A stretch of 64,000 bases of DNA from Inia geoffrensis (Eukaryota > Chordata > Mammalia > Artiodactyla > Iniidae): assembly GCA_036417435.1 (NCBI GenBank), contig CM070900.1:118250315-118314314 (forward strand). The letters are read 5' to 3'. How positions within the stretch are numbered: position 1 is the stretch's first letter; every line of letters starts with the position of its first letter. Under the pieces are notes generated by a model, which worked only from the letters and a program-made list of their open reading frames with translations, was not told the origin of the DNA and did no database searches. Position numbers and translations under genes: made by a program. Positions 35,756 through 48,350 of this stretch are shown here, one piece after another.

Positions 35756-37505
35756 CAATTAGTGATGAATTTCAACTTTCTATTCTTGGGTCACTGGTCT
35801 AAAATCTAGGTGGTTGAAGCTTTCTTAGCACCATTAAAAGAAGATTTGACTGTCTAAGCCTTACTCGCAGTGAGCAAGCATTAAATTCAATGAAAATTGC
35901 TCTTATTTGCCATTTTATTTTCATACATATATATGCTAACGATTGGGTGTTATGCACACTGAAAAGAATCACTTATGAAAGTCAGATCTCACCTTTTCTA
36001 AAGTACAAATTTTATGATTGTGAAAATGAGATGTTGAAGTTGGGGAAAGCTATTCTATTATTATTTACTAAAAATTAGTACAGCCAAGTAGTACGTACAC
36101 ACACCTTAAAACGCTTACATTAAAGCATGGAGAAGATTACAATAAAATGAGGATTTAGTAATTCATGGGATTTTAACTAGGCATATATTTGGTAAGAATT
36201 CTGCTTTTCCAAAGGAATTGCTCTTCTTACAGTTAAGATTGAGCAGTTAACATGTGAGCCTTTGAAAAAAAATTAAATGCCAGACAACTCAAGGCCCTGA
36301 AAAATGTCTAGAGCTTCCTCATTGCTGTTAAGGCTGTGTGGTCTCACTCACCTGCTGTTCACCACCCACACTGGTCAATCAATTACAGTCAATCAGCATA
36401 AGAGAAGCAGTAACCAACAAGAGAGCTGACAGAGAGTTTAAACTGCCAGCCCGTGAGCTGTCTATGAAAGGCACAGCCCTGAACAAATACATATTTTATT
36501 CCGATTTGGATTCTGTGGCTTATAATCTCCATCAAAAACATCACTTAAAGGGTTCAATTAGAGAGACATTTTTGTTTTTACTGTGTTTTGAGAATACATA
36601 AGTAAAAAAAAAAAAGCTTGATTTAGGTACATGGTTCAGCTCTATCTCCAAAATTGCCTGAGGACCTCTAAGCCAAGAGATGATAAAGGCTTGCCTCATT
36701 CCACTGAACAGTCAAAATCCTTTGCTCTGGTTCTGGGGTGAAATTTTTGTTTTCTTACTGATTTTCTCCAGCTCTGCCAGACATTAGTGAACTAGGAACT
36801 TGGTTTGGCAGCCCATATTTGAGGTATAGAAAAGGGGACTTTTGAGCTCTGAATCAATAATCACAATGACCTGCTAATGAATGACAGCTTTGTTTTCAAA
36901 TATGTGCTCAATAGATTCTGTAATACTTGAATATATAAATACTTACATGCATTTACACACATATACAAACACACTCCTTTCTTTTACTTCCATATTGTTT
37001 GATGAGTTTTTATTTGTATCTAAATATTAGGTTTTTATTCATTTTATTATATATCTGTTTTGAATTTCTAAGAAATATATTTCAAAGGTCACTATATTAA
37101 TTCATTTCTTAATTTCTTTCTTCTTTTATGCAACATCTAAGTACAAGCTACTATGCCAAGCTTAATGTGAAAAAAAGAATACATTAATTACTAGGATGCA
37201 GGATTTTATAAACAGGAAAGAAAAATAATATATGTTTATTATTTTGTTAAATAATACAGAAATAATACACCTCAGGTCAACATCAGATGTATATATACTA
37301 TAATAGAGATACCAGTGAAAAATGTAAGGTTATTGTTTGACTTACTATTAAACCCCCGAAGAGGTGACAGCTATATGGAGCTTTATCAACATAGAATAGT
37401 TTTGCCTATTTTTGAATTTCATGTGAATGGAAAATCTGGCAACTTTCAATCAACATTTCATCAATACTGCCTATTCTTATTTTTTTTCTAATTTCAGATA
37501 AACAA
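35756..37505. other. Unique sequence with candidate conserved elements
   Basis: No gene recognised. Blocks at about 36330-36600 and 36840-36915 are non-repetitive and contain homeodomain-type motifs (TCAATCAATTACAGTCAATC, AATGAATGACAG), so they are candidates for conserved regulatory DNA. This is a guess from composition. The 87-codon frame at 36338-36601 has no known domain. Confidence 0.4.
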
Positions 37506-37509
37506 CCAA

Positions 37510-37595
37510 TGTATTTTTTAAATTGAGAAATTTAAAATTCACATACCCTGAAATTCACCATTCTAAAGTATACGATTCAGTGGTTTTTGCAAGAG
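37510..37595. repeat. L1 3' UTR-type fragment
   Basis: 'attcacataccctgaaattcaccattctaaagtatacgattcagtgg' is a widespread old L1 3'-region sequence. Only this piece is present. Confidence 0.7.
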
Positions 37596-38744
37596 GCCTG
37601 TGTGTGTTGGAACATGCAACTTCCTGCTTCTGCAAAGACCTCAGGTCAGCAGAGGTGGGAGCTTAGGACCTTCCTCAGGTCTTTCCTGAACATGTGCCTA
37701 GCCCTGGACAAATTCACAGTCCTCTGCTCACACGTGGCCTTCTAGATTCCTAGAAATGTATCACAACTTTCCAAAGCTTCCAAAGAACATCACTTCTTTA
37801 CTTTTCCTTTTAAGCCTTTTTGTTAGCCTATTGTTTGCCCCAATTGTAATCTACTGCATCAGGCATCTTTAATGTCCAACAATTGCCTCTGATAATTTTT
37901 AACAAGTGCCTATTTTCACTAGGCAAGCTCCAAACAGGCAACAAAAAGCCATTCTTGTGAGTGGATTCTTCCAGGGAATGATCAGAAAAGTCAAATAATG
38001 ACAATACTCTGGGAAGTGGTTTGGAAGAGCTCCATCCTCCTTGGCCCCCCCATAGTGGCCAGTGTGCTGGATTCACTACGATTGTGGCTGTTTGTTTGAG
38101 AGTCTACTGCACAAGTGGGGCAGAGGGCTAGGCATAGCGCAAGGTAAAACGCCACAAACTTAACTGTTTTTACAGAGATTCAGCCAGTCCCTTGGTTTGC
38201 TGAAAGCCCTTGTTTAATTTCCAGAGTTCTGAAAAAGTTGATTGTGACAATTTTGCCATTTTTTAAATTGCTTTTATGGAGCAGATAATTTTCAGAAATT
38301 CTTACTCTACTATATTCCCTGACAACACTTCTACATTCAATTATTTTATTTTACACACTGTAATAATTTTAGTCTCTTTTACTGAAGCAATGCTTACCAC
38401 CCACTAAATGGTTTTATGTCTTACTCATGGGTTGCATTCCACAGATTTAAAAATCAAGATTCTAATTACCTAAGGGAATTTACATAGTTTTAGTATCAAG
38501 AAGCTTGCGGTCTTGTAGAGCACAAAAATGAATGTAATAGCCACAGACAGGGCTGGTAAGAATGTACTAGGTGAAAGAGAAACAAAGTATGCAATTGTGT
38601 TGATACTACAGGAAAATATAAGCTCTTAACCCAAATATTTGCCTCAGTTATTGTGAAGCAGTAAGCAAAAATAAATTTGACTCAAATTATCATATGAGCT
38701 ACCTCAAACCTCTACTTCAATTTTTTATACATAGCTATTGTTAT
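37596..38744. other. Unique sequence, no gene seen
   Basis: No gene recognised. The stretch at 38490-38590 vaguely resembles antisense L2 ('aagaagcttgcggtcttgtagagc') but is too short to call. Confidence 0.45.
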
Positions 38745-39145
38745 GGGCTGAATTGTGTTCCCCTCCCCCACCCCACATTTATATGTTGAAGTCCTAACCC
38801 CCAATAACGGAGAATGTGACTAGAGTTAGGGACTTTAAAGAAGTAACTAAGGTAAAATGCAGTTACTGGATTGGGGGGGCCCTAATCCAACATGACCTGT
38901 GTGTTTATAAGGAGAGGAGATTTGGTCACAGATAACACACAGACAGAGGAAAGACCCTGTGAAGACAGAGACAAGTTGGCCATCTGCCAGCCAAGGAGGG
39001 TGGCCTCAGAAGAAACCAGACCTGAGGACACCTTGATCTTGGATTTCTAGCCTCCAGAGCTGTGAGAAAGTAATTTTCTGTTGTTTAAGCCACGCAGTCT
39101 GTGATACTTTGTTATCACTGCCCTAACAAATGGATAGAGCTATGT
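38745..39145 (+). repeat. MLT1-type LTR (ERVL-MaLR)
   Basis: Near full-length MaLR LTR: begins 'tgttatgggctgaattgtg', continues 'tatgttgaagtcctaaccccc', 'ggccctaatccaacatgacc', 'cagccaaggagggtggcctcagaagaaacc' and ends 'tgttgtttaagccacgcagtctgtg..actttgttatc'. It looks like a solitary LTR, since no internal sequence is seen on either side. Confidence 0.92.
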
Positions 39146-41435
39146 GTGTATAGCTAATTTGCCAGTGCCCCTTTTTCATTTATTTTCCCCATTTAATCAA
39201 AATAACATTAATTAAGTAATATATATGAGAGGCATAAAGTCCTAACTACCCCCCTCCTTCCCAAAAACTATCTGGCATATGTTCTGGTGACAATTATTAC
39301 AGTTTTAAAATGACTCTTTCACCTACCCATTTAAGTTTCCTTGTATGTTTTTGAGTAATTTTAAAATCCTAAGTAAAATATTAACACAACAAGATCAGCT
39401 GAAATAAACATGTCCTTCCGGCTTTTTACCCTATCCTATGAGACAGCATCTACCACCCTATTTTCCTCTTAGGTTAGGCTACAAGTTTCACTCTGGAAGT
39501 ATATTGTTATAGAGGTGTGATCATATTTTCTCTGCTTGATCAGGACTTTTAAGTTGCTGAACCTTAGTGCCTCCAATTCTAAGCTGAATTGGATGTTTGA
39601 AAAGGTGATAATTTCCCTGGTTTGATCTGCTCAGGTGGTTTTAAACCTATTTGAGCAGTGAGGTTGCTCATTTGGGTCCAAACCATTGTGGAGAGAAGAC
39701 CAGATAAGCAGAGGTTTAGCCACTTTTTACTGCAACCTGCCAGTTTATTCCAACTGATTGCTCAATAACTTCAAGGTTTTAAGGTCTATAAATCTCAACC
39801 ATAGTATAAAGAACCATATCTTTGCACAATCATCACAACAGCCAAATATTATTGATGTTGAAATTGTTTTAAGCAGCATTATTTCAAAAAGGGAAATTTT
39901 GAACAATATTTTCATTCTCTAGAACTCTCTCTTCAAATGTTTGTTTAGGATCTGTTGGTGGGAAGGACAAATTGTTTTCGTGTTGCATAAAGCTGATTTT
40001 TTTCCCTTTCATGTCATCTTGATTTATGGGATTTTTTTCTTCCTTAATAGCTCAGACAAATTATGTGCAGTGGATGTAAAAATCTGGCAGTGTTTAAAGG
40101 GCATCATTTCCACATGTGTTCAGATAACTCTGGATGAACTACACGAAGAAATTGGAAACAAGCATGTCAGCAAACTATTAAGCTTTTATTAAACACTCTA
40201 AAACTTTATGTACTTATTTGTAACATTTATATTGAGCATGTGTGAGCTGTTGGTCTAGAAACTGACATTTACTGTTGTGGTTAGCTATGACTGTATATAC
40301 CAAAAGAGAGAAATAACTTGGTTTAAAGTATCTCTTATATAAATAAATTTTGATTAAAAAAAATTAAGTGATATGAATAACGCAGTAATAAATAAATTCC
40401 TCTCTAATACATCTGGGACTTGGAGATGATTATCTTTATTATCACAGCAATAACTATAGGTAATATAGATGGAATGGTGTTTCAAATGGTTTTGTCCTGA
40501 AATTGACAAAAAAGTAGAATTATGGTTTTAATGAGTCGTTAAGACTTGAAAAATAAAATGGTATATGGATATTCTATTATATGTAGGAGAGCTTCTATAA
40601 AACATTTCACATTCTTTTGCTTATTTAAATTTCACTTTTGTCAGTGATGCCCAGAGGATTGCATTTCCTTCTTAACCCTCTAGGCAATAAGGAATTCTTG
40701 ACAGCTGCTTCTATTACATGTAAACTATCTCAGGAGGGGAAGTATGGTACTGCCATGCTGGGAAGCTTCACAGTGGCTGAACGTCAAACTCTAAGGATTC
40801 ACAGGCATCTGATTCATGTTCAGAAGCAATGAACTGAGTGGTAACCTGTGCCTTTTTCCCCTTTCTGAGCTGGGAGTAGTTCAGCAGAGTTTTTAGCAGC
40901 CACGGGAAACCTGTCTTATATCATGGGTATATTCTCAATCTATTTTGACCAGTTGTGCCTGTTTGGTAAAAATAAGATACATGAAAATCCAAATTTGGAA
41001 AGAAAAAAAATTAGAAATTGGAGATTCAAATCCTCAAATAGTATAGCATTAGGTTTTTGAAATAATGAGCCCAAGTGAATTTTAAAAATGCAACTAGATT
41101 CAGTTTGAATTAAGTTCAATAGCATACTGGGCATCGATGAGGGTACCAAAGAACTGGCAGGCAGGGTTGAGGAGTTTTCACTCTAATGCACGGGGCAAGG
41201 CAAGCCTAGCAATCATTGGAGTGTCAGATAAAGAGTAAAATTGCACAGAGTAGATTGGTAAAGTCATTTTCATTCAGGAAGTCTCGGTTTATATATCCAT
41301 TTGATGAGACAGCTGGGCCAAATGATTTTGGGATTTCTTCAAGTTTTTGCATTTACAATTTACTGAATATATGTATTACAGATATCAAGAAAAGGGAAAA
41401 AAAGTAGTAGTTAATTAAGAAAGTTTACTTATTTA
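39146..41435. other. Unique sequence, no gene seen
   Basis: No gene or confident repeat. Frames at 39941-40192 and 40638-40832 have no recognisable domain or splice context. Confidence 0.5.
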
Positions 41436-41439
41436 AGAT

Positions 41440-41825
41440 AGGAGAAGGGCTTAATTTAGGTTTGAAGGAATTGCAATATTTGGACCTCTGTTCAGAGAGA
41501 ATATTTAGTTGGAGAAAATGAAAAGACAGAAATGATGCAACTTGCCTGTGGGAAGGGTTGAGTGTCGAGGAGATACTCATGGTTGAACGGAGAAATAATG
41601 TGTTTCCAGATATTGGGGAGGCTTAAATGACAAGCTAAGGAACTTGGATTGATTCCTATAGGAAGCCAAGTCCTATGGCAGAAATTTTAGCAGAAAAGGA
41701 AGGCTGCAAAAAGATGCATTTTGGAAAATTATCCAGAAATGGTCAGCAAAGTAAGTGAAGGATAGCAGAAGCGTAGAGACCAGTTAGGAGTCTATGCAGA
41801 CATGAGACTCTGAGGGGCAATATCC
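41440..41825 (-). repeat. L2 LINE fragment, antisense
   Basis: Antisense L2: 'aaggaacttggattgattcctataggaagcc', later 'agaccagttaggagtctatgcag'. The order matches the other antisense L2 copies here. Confidence 0.65.
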
Positions 41826-41919
41826 AAGTCTGGGGTCATGGCAATGGAGAAACAATGCAAAAGATGCAAGATCCAAGTCTGGGGTAGTGGCAATGGAGAA
41901 ACAATGCAAAAGACGCACC
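41822..41919. repeat. 49-bp tandem duplication
   Basis: Two adjacent 49-bp units beginning ATCCAAGTCTGGGGT. They differ at only a few positions (CATGG/AGTGG, GATGC/GACGC). Lies at the right edge of the L2 fragment. Confidence 0.95.
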
Positions 41920-42649
41920 GAGATGCTATTAGAATATGGAATTTGTTGAAGAATTTTATTAATAATAATACTCCAACTCTGTTCAGGCTCCTTAAGGCTT
42001 TGAATGACCAAACATCGACATAATAGTTTCCTTTGTTCTATTTCCCCAGGTAAGAGTTGTAGGTTCAAATCCAGCAAGGTTTTAATTTACAAACAGAACA
42101 AACTGACCATGGCTGTAAGACAGGAGAGAAATTTACTGACAGGAGACTGCATAACCCAGAGTATTTCTAGGTAATCTAGAACCAGGCGAGTGATCTGCTA
42201 AGAAGGATGGTAACTGAAACTATAGCTAAGGGAGCAACAGTCTTCCTTTTCTCTAGGACTGCTTTTTTCTCAGTCTCATACCCTTCACTGACAAGCTCAT
42301 TTACTCTCCTGGCTTAGATGATTAAGTCTAGGAGTGGGGCTTGTTGCAAAGGTGGTCAGTGTCCCTTTACCCTCAAGAGAGACAAAGGAAGGAGAACAGC
42401 ATGGGTTTCTACACAGGTCTGGGAATTGGATGTGATGAGCAAGTAGAAAATCATGTAAGGGGCCTCACACCCTCTCCAAGAGCCAGGGAGCCAAACGGTC
42501 TAGTGTCTCTTCCTCTGTCTGGAAGTTTGCAAAGATAAAGAAAGCATTTTTAGAATTTGTAGTTCCAGATTTGATGGGCCTTACACACAAGGCTTATATA
42601 AACTCCTGTGTTCCAGCTGGGAGTGCCTAGGGACACCTGTGTAGCCAGT
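41920..42649. other. Unique sequence, no gene seen
   Basis: No gene or repeat recognised. Confidence 0.5.
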
Positions 42650-42909
42650 AGCTTTCATGCGGAGGGTAGGAGGCACTTCCTTCATTCCCTTAGTAATAAA
42701 GACCTTTGCTACTCTATTTTTTCCAGCTTTATTGAGGTATAACGGACAAAGTAATAAGGACCTTTGCTACTGTATTTTTTCCAGCTTTATGGAGGTATAA
42801 TGGCCAAGAGCTTTCATGGGGAGGGTAGGAGGCACTTCCTTCATTCACTTAGTAATAAAGACCTTTGTTACTCTATTTTTTCCAGCTTTATTGAGGTATA
42901 ACAAATAGT
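42650..42909. repeat. Compound tandem duplication A-B-B-A-B
   Basis: Unit A (43 bp, starts AGCTTTCATG, ends CACTTAG or CCCTTAG) lies at 42650-42692 and 42809-42851. Unit B (58 bp, starts GTAATAAAGACCTTTG and contains the L1 end 'ccagctttattgaggtata') lies at 42693-42750, 42751-42808 and 42852-42909. The copies differ by only a few bases. The order implies two duplication steps. Confidence 0.95.
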
Positions 42910-45062
42910 ATATATTTAAGGTATACAATGTGATGTTTTGATATGCACTATAAAATGCTTACCACAATCAAGTTTATTAGCATATCCATCACCTCACAGG
43001 TTACCATTTGTATGTGTGTACCTGTGTGTGTGTGTGTGTATTGAGAACATTTAAGATCTACTCTTTTAGCAAATTTCAAATATACAATACAGTATTCTCA
43101 ACTATGGTTACCATATTGCACATTAGATCTCTAGAAGTATTCATCCAGCATAACTGAAACTTTGTACCTTTTGACCAACACATCCTCCACCCTCCAGCCT
43201 GGGCAACCACCATTCAACTCTCTGCTTCTATAAGTGTGACTGTTTTGGATTCCACATATAAGTGAGATCATGCAGTATTTGCCTTTCTGTGTTTGCCTCA
43301 TTTACCTAACAGATGTCCTTCTGGCTCATCCATGTTGTCACAAATGATAGGATTTCCTTCTTTTTAAAGGATGAGTAATAGCCCTATCCCTCTTTCTCTC
43401 TCTCTCCCCCTACCTATCTGTCTACCTATCTCACATTTTATCAGTTCATCTATAAATGGACACATATTAATTCTATATGTTGGCAGTTGTGAATAATATT
43501 GCAGTGAATGTGAGAGTGTAGATATTTCTTTGAGATACGAATTTTATTTCCTTTGGATACATACCCAAAAGTGGGATTGCTGGATCATGTGGTAGGTGTA
43601 TCTTTAATTTTTTTGAGGAATCTCCATTCTGTTTTCTATAATGGCTATATATCAATTTATATCCCCACCAACTGGGCACACAGTTTCCCTTTTCTCCATA
43701 TCCTTGCCAACACTTGTTATCTCTTGTCTTTTTGACAATAACAATTCTAACAGGTGTAAGGTAATATCTCATGGTGGTTTTGATTTGCACGGCCCTGATG
43801 ATGAGTGATGTTAAGCACCTTATCATACATCTGTTGCTCATTTGTATGTTTTCTTTTGAGAAAAGTCTGTTTAGGTCCTTTGTCCATTTTTAACTCAGGT
43901 TGTTATTTTGCTATGGAGTTGAGTTCCTTATGTATTTTAAATACTAACCTCTTATCAGATATATGGTTTGGAAATATGTTTTTCCATTCTGTAGGTTGTC
44001 TCTTTACTCTGTTGATTGCTTCCTTTGATGTTCAGAGGCTTTTTAGTCTGATACAATCTCATTTCTCTATTTTTATTTTTGCTGCTTATGCTTTTTTTTT
44101 TTTTTTTTTTTTGCGGTACGCGGGCCTCTCACTGTTGTGGCCTCTCCCGTTGTGGAGCATAGGCTCTGGACGCGCAGGCTCAGTGGCCATGGCTCACCGG
44201 CCCAGCCACTCCACGGCATGTGGGATCTTCCCAGACTGGGGCACGAACCCATGTCCCCTGCATCGGCAGGCGGACTCTCAACCACTGCGCCACCAGGGAA
44301 GCCCGCTGCTTATGCTTTTGGAGGTCATATCCAAAAAATCATTGCTCAGACCAATGTCAAGAAGCTTTTCCCCTATGTTTTCTAACAGTTGTACAGTGTC
44401 AGGTCTTACATGTAAGTCTTTAATCCATTGTGAGCTTATTTTTGTATACAGTGTGAGATGAGCATCCAATTTCAGTCTCCTGCATGTGGATATCCAGTTT
44501 TCCCAACACCACTTGTTAAAGAGGTTGTCCTTTCCCCATTGTGTGTTCTTGACAGCTTTTTGAAGATCAACTGACTATAAATGTGTGAACTTATTTCTGG
44601 CTCCCTATTCTGTTCCATTAGTCTATATGTCTGTTTTTATGCCGGTAAGATACTGCTTTGATTACTAGAGCTTTGTAGTATAATTTGAGACCAGACGGTG
44701 TGAGGCCTTCAGCTATGTTTTTCTTGCTCAAGATTATTTTGGCTATTTGGAGTCTTTTGTGGTTTCATGTGAGTTTTAGGATTGTTTTTCTGTTTCTTTA
44801 AAAGATGCCATTGAAATTTTGTTAGGGATTGAATTAAATCTGTAACATACTTTGGGTACTATGGACATTTTAACAATATTAATTCTTCCAATCTATGAAC
44901 ATGGAATATCTTTCCTTTTATTTGTATCTTATTCAATTTCTTTCATCAATGTGTTATAATATTCAGTATACAGACCTGTCACAGCCTTCATTAAATTTAT
45001 TCCTAAATATTTTAATTTGTTTGATGTTATTATAAATGGGACTGTTTTCTTTCTTTCCCAAA
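42852..45062 (-). mobile_element. L1 LINE, minus strand, 5'-truncated; carries a SINE
   Basis: Antisense L1 with its 3' end on the left ('ccagctttattgaggtata') running through 3' UTR and ORF2 to a 5' truncation near 45062. Translated relics on the minus strand include TTMRYYLTPVRIVIVKK (43473-43841) and SQWIKDLHVRPDTVQLLE (44278-44469). The 3' end has been duplicated (see the A-B-B-A-B repeat). A SINE splits it at 44096-44304. No intact frame remains. Confidence 0.92.
44096..44304 (-). mobile_element. CHR-type SINE in L1, 15-bp TSD, antisense
   Basis: T tract, then the antisense body ending ACCAGGGAAGCCC. Flanked by perfect GCTGCTTATGCTTTT at 44081-44095 and 44305-44319. The host L1 continues directly on the other side. 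Confidence 0.96.
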
Positions 45063-45064
45063 TG

Positions 45065-45399
45065 ACCATTGCTACTCTAACTCAATCAATCAATCAATCA
45101 AGTCCATGTCAATAACTTCCAATCTACATCCCTAGCTAATACCTCTCACCTTAGCCCCAGGCCCAGACATCCTAAAACCTACCAGAAATTTTCCTAAATA
45201 ATCTACAGCCATCTCCATGTTAATGTGTCCAAAACCAGGATTCATTGCCTGACCACCCTTCACTACCCCCCACATCGCTGCCACCACACACAGACACACA
45301 GACACACACACACCCTCCTCTTCCTCCTCCTGTGGTTCCTATTTTAGTGAATAGCACCTGTCTCCACACAATTTTTCAAGACCACACTGGAGGCAGCAT

Positions 45400-45432
<33 letters not shown>

Positions 45433-46320
45433 GTTACGTGGGCCTCTCACTGTTGTGGCCTCTCCCGTTGCGGAGCACAGGCTCCAGACGTGCAGGCTTA
45501 GCGGCCATGGCTCACGGGCCAAGCCTCTCTGCAGCATGTGGGATCTTCCTGGACCGGGGCATGAACCCGTGTCCGCTGCATCGGCAGGTGGACTCTCAAC
45601 CACTGCGCCACCAGGGAAGCCCTGGAGGCAGCATTCTTAACTGCTGCCTTCCCCCATCTACATTCAATCACCAAGCCCATGGACTCTTCTTCCTTAATAA
45701 TGATTTCTCCTTATTTGGAGCATTGCCAGTATGTGCCTAGATAATGGAATTGCCCCTTATCTGGGCACTCTGTCTTCCCTTTCTCCTCTCTGCTATTTGC
45801 TCTCTGAATTTCAAATCTGATTTTCTCTCCTCTGTTTTAAATCATTCAAATGTTTTTATTTTCCTAAGAATAAATTTAAACTTCTTTGCATGGATTAGGC
45901 AGACTTCTGGCTCACTGTTGTACATCTCTGGCTTCATCTCTCACTTATGCTCCCTTCATAATCTATGTTCTGGCTACTTTGAGCTGGTGTGATCTCTCTT
46001 GTTTCAAGCCTTTTGTACAAATGGTCCCTTTTTCCTAGATACCCTTCTCACTCTCATTGCCTGGTTAATTCTTACTTATTATTGCTTATTATTCTTACAT
46101 ATTCTTCATTCTTCATTATTTCATTATTCAATGTAAATGTAACTTCTCCCAATAATTTATCCCTACCACTCCCCCATTTTCCCCCCAAATTTAAGCCAGA
46201 TGACCCTAAAGGGTACTCTCCATAGCTTGCTGTACCCTGCCATTAAAGTACTTATCTCTGGAATATTCTTGCCTGTTGATTTGTCTGTATCACTTTTAAA
46301 CTCTAATCTCTTATAGATGC
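45065..46320 (+). repeat. L2 LINE, sense, split by a SINE
   Basis: Sense L2 from the RT C-terminal region ('catgttaatgtgtccaaaacc') to the 3' end ('ctgttgatttgtctgtatcac'). Frames at 45744-45992 and 45989-46225 are its remnants. Starts with a short CAAT run (45084-45100) and contains a CA-rich stretch at 45285-45312. Confidence 0.75.
45404..45621 (-). mobile_element. CHR-type SINE in L2, 17-bp TSD, antisense
   Basis: T tract of nearly 30 bases, antisense body, right end ACCAGGGAAGCC. Flanked by perfect CTGGAGGCAGCATTCTT at 45387-45403 and 45622-45638. Confidence 0.96.
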
Positions 46321-46440
46321 TAACCTATGAAACAGGAATGATGATATCTACTTTGCATGGTGGTTATAATGATTAAATGCTTGGTGCAGAACCTGGAATG
46401 TAGCAACTAGTTAATAAATGGTAGCTATTACTACTACCAT
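46321..46440 (+). repeat. MIR SINE 3' part
   Basis: 'gaaacaggaatgatgatatctac', 'gtggttataatgattaaatgc', 'tagttaataaatggtagctatta' are the 3' half of a sense MIR. Confidence 0.75.
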
Positions 46441-48180
46441 CACTGCTACTGTGATTTGCTATTCTGTTCAGTCGGATATGGAGATTGCCCTGTCCCAGGA
46501 AATAGTGCAAGAGGATTTGGAAACAGAAGGTAGAGCATGAGGAATAAAGAAATTAACTGAAATAAATGGAAGGGGTGGCTATTTCTTCTTAGACACACTT
46601 CATTACCAGTTGCTAGAATTCAGTGCAGCAAAAAACCTTGCCTCCGTTGGGATGGATCATTTGGAGATGTTGGGCTTTCCAGCCCAGCCTGATATGGATG
46701 TCTCACGATCGTGTTACTGTCTGTCCCCACTCTGTTTAGAAACAAATCACTTCACATTATCTGGCTTTCTAACCTCATCATAGGTAATGATGGATGTAAG
46801 ATAGAAACAACCCACATACAATCACAAAGAGCAAGGCTGAGGATAACACTAGAGCAAGTAATTAAAAACAATACTGCTCCCTTGGAAACTATCCGTATCT
46901 CCTGCCACTCTGGCCTCTTTATCTTGGCACTGTCGGCTTGCTGGCTCTTCTTTCTGCCAGCTCACTTTGGCTGGCATTGGCATACTGTGCATCTGGCAGT
47001 CTCTGTCCCCATTACTGAGCTCCTCTTCAGAGCTGCCAGGCTTTGGTCAAAGGCTGCAGGGGGCACTTTGAAGCCCTTCCAGACATTTGGGTTTTCTGTT
47101 GGGAAGTTGGCTTGTTATGATGTACACTTAATCTACTTTTTTTCCCCTGACCTGATGTATCCTAGTAAATTTTTAATTTTATTTTGGAATAGGGATATAA
47201 ACACAAACATTTTTTGACCTGAGAAGGGGTCTCAACTCTGCATTTGTTCCTATGTCACACACTGATGTATATCTCCAAAAGGAATAAGGTGGCCATATGT
47301 AAAATAGGTACGATTTTAGCTAGATATACTTCCTGAAACATTTAGGCAGAGATGATTAAAACCAATTAGCAAAAATATCCTGTTGTACACGGAGTTTCCT
47401 ATTTGCAGGCTGGTTTACAAATGTTGTTTTAATGTCGTTTTCCACAGTTGTTTGGAAAATAAGCTAGTAACTATTCTCTCTATATAACACAGTATACCTG
47501 ATTCTCCACTGCTGGCTTAGTCCCAAATATCCACGCTTTAGGACTGACAAAGGGAGAATCTGACTCAGGCAGAAAATTGAACTGGTAATCACTATAGCAC
47601 ACAGCTAACTCCTTGGGTTTTGTAGATTTTCCCTCGAGTCTGGGAGCCCAGTGCACAATGTGGTTCTCCAGAAGCAGCAGTGCTTAGAGGACAACTGGAT
47701 GTCACTGTTGCCAAGCCCTCTCCCCACCACACCCAACCAATGACACAACACTACACATCTTGCACTTAGCATTCTCTTCCTCTACTCCCAAACTGAAGCC
47801 CCTTTTTTCCCCACTTGCGTGTGTCAACCTATTGGTCAATGAAATGTCTCCACTCTCCTTAGAAATGTTATCTGATCAATTCTGAAAATACTTCAGGTGG
47901 GCTTTTCTATGAGCCTGTTTTAGACAGGTTCTTCTATGAGCCCAAGCAGTTTTCAAGTACCCGACTTCCTCACGAATCACAGATCAAATCTGGGGAGAAT
48001 TTCCAGTCTTATTAGTTTCATACTTACAGTAGGTTACACCTGATTGTCACAGCAACGGGGATGATTTGTACACAACTGAGGCAAAAGCTGTTATAGGTTG
48101 TTGTTGTTGTTGTTTTTAACTGTACCAATATAAAAGGACACTTTTAGCAAATGACTTTTATCAATGATATTCTCTCTGTT
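46441..48180. other. Unique sequence, no gene seen
   Basis: Contains the longest open stretch outside repeats (46711-47217, 168 codons), but it has no ATG until near its end and no recognisable domain, so I do not call a gene. A small GTT run lies near 48097-48115. Confidence 0.5.
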
Positions 48181-48184
48181 ACCA

Positions 48185-48350
48185 CAGTACCCTGCATACT
48201 TCTCTGTATTTCATTATTTTTTTGTTTGTTTTATAAATTTTTGGTGTAAATGGAATTGTAAACTCCTTGAGAATAGTGACTTTCTTTTTTATTTCTATAA
48301 TGCCTGGCACATAGTAGGTACATAATGAATTTTTGTTAAATGAATGATGA
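48185..48350 (+). repeat. L2 LINE 3' end
   Basis: Typical terminus: 'gaattgtaaactccttgagaatagtgac', 'ataatgcctggcacatagtaggtac', 'tgttaaatgaatgatg'. Confidence 0.88.

Noticed and set aside
42650..42909. Repeat-spacer pattern that could be mistaken for a CRISPR-like array
   Set aside because: Units are contiguous duplications of an L1 end and its flank, only 2-3 copies, in a mammalian genome.
45065..46320. Adjacent frames at 45744-45992 and 45989-46225 as a possible small gene
   Set aside because: The sequence is a sense L2 C-terminal remnant.
46711..47217. 168-codon open frame in unique sequence
   Set aside because: It opens with GTG and the only methionine is near the end; no domain, no splice context. 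The local GC-rich stretch explains the lack of stops.
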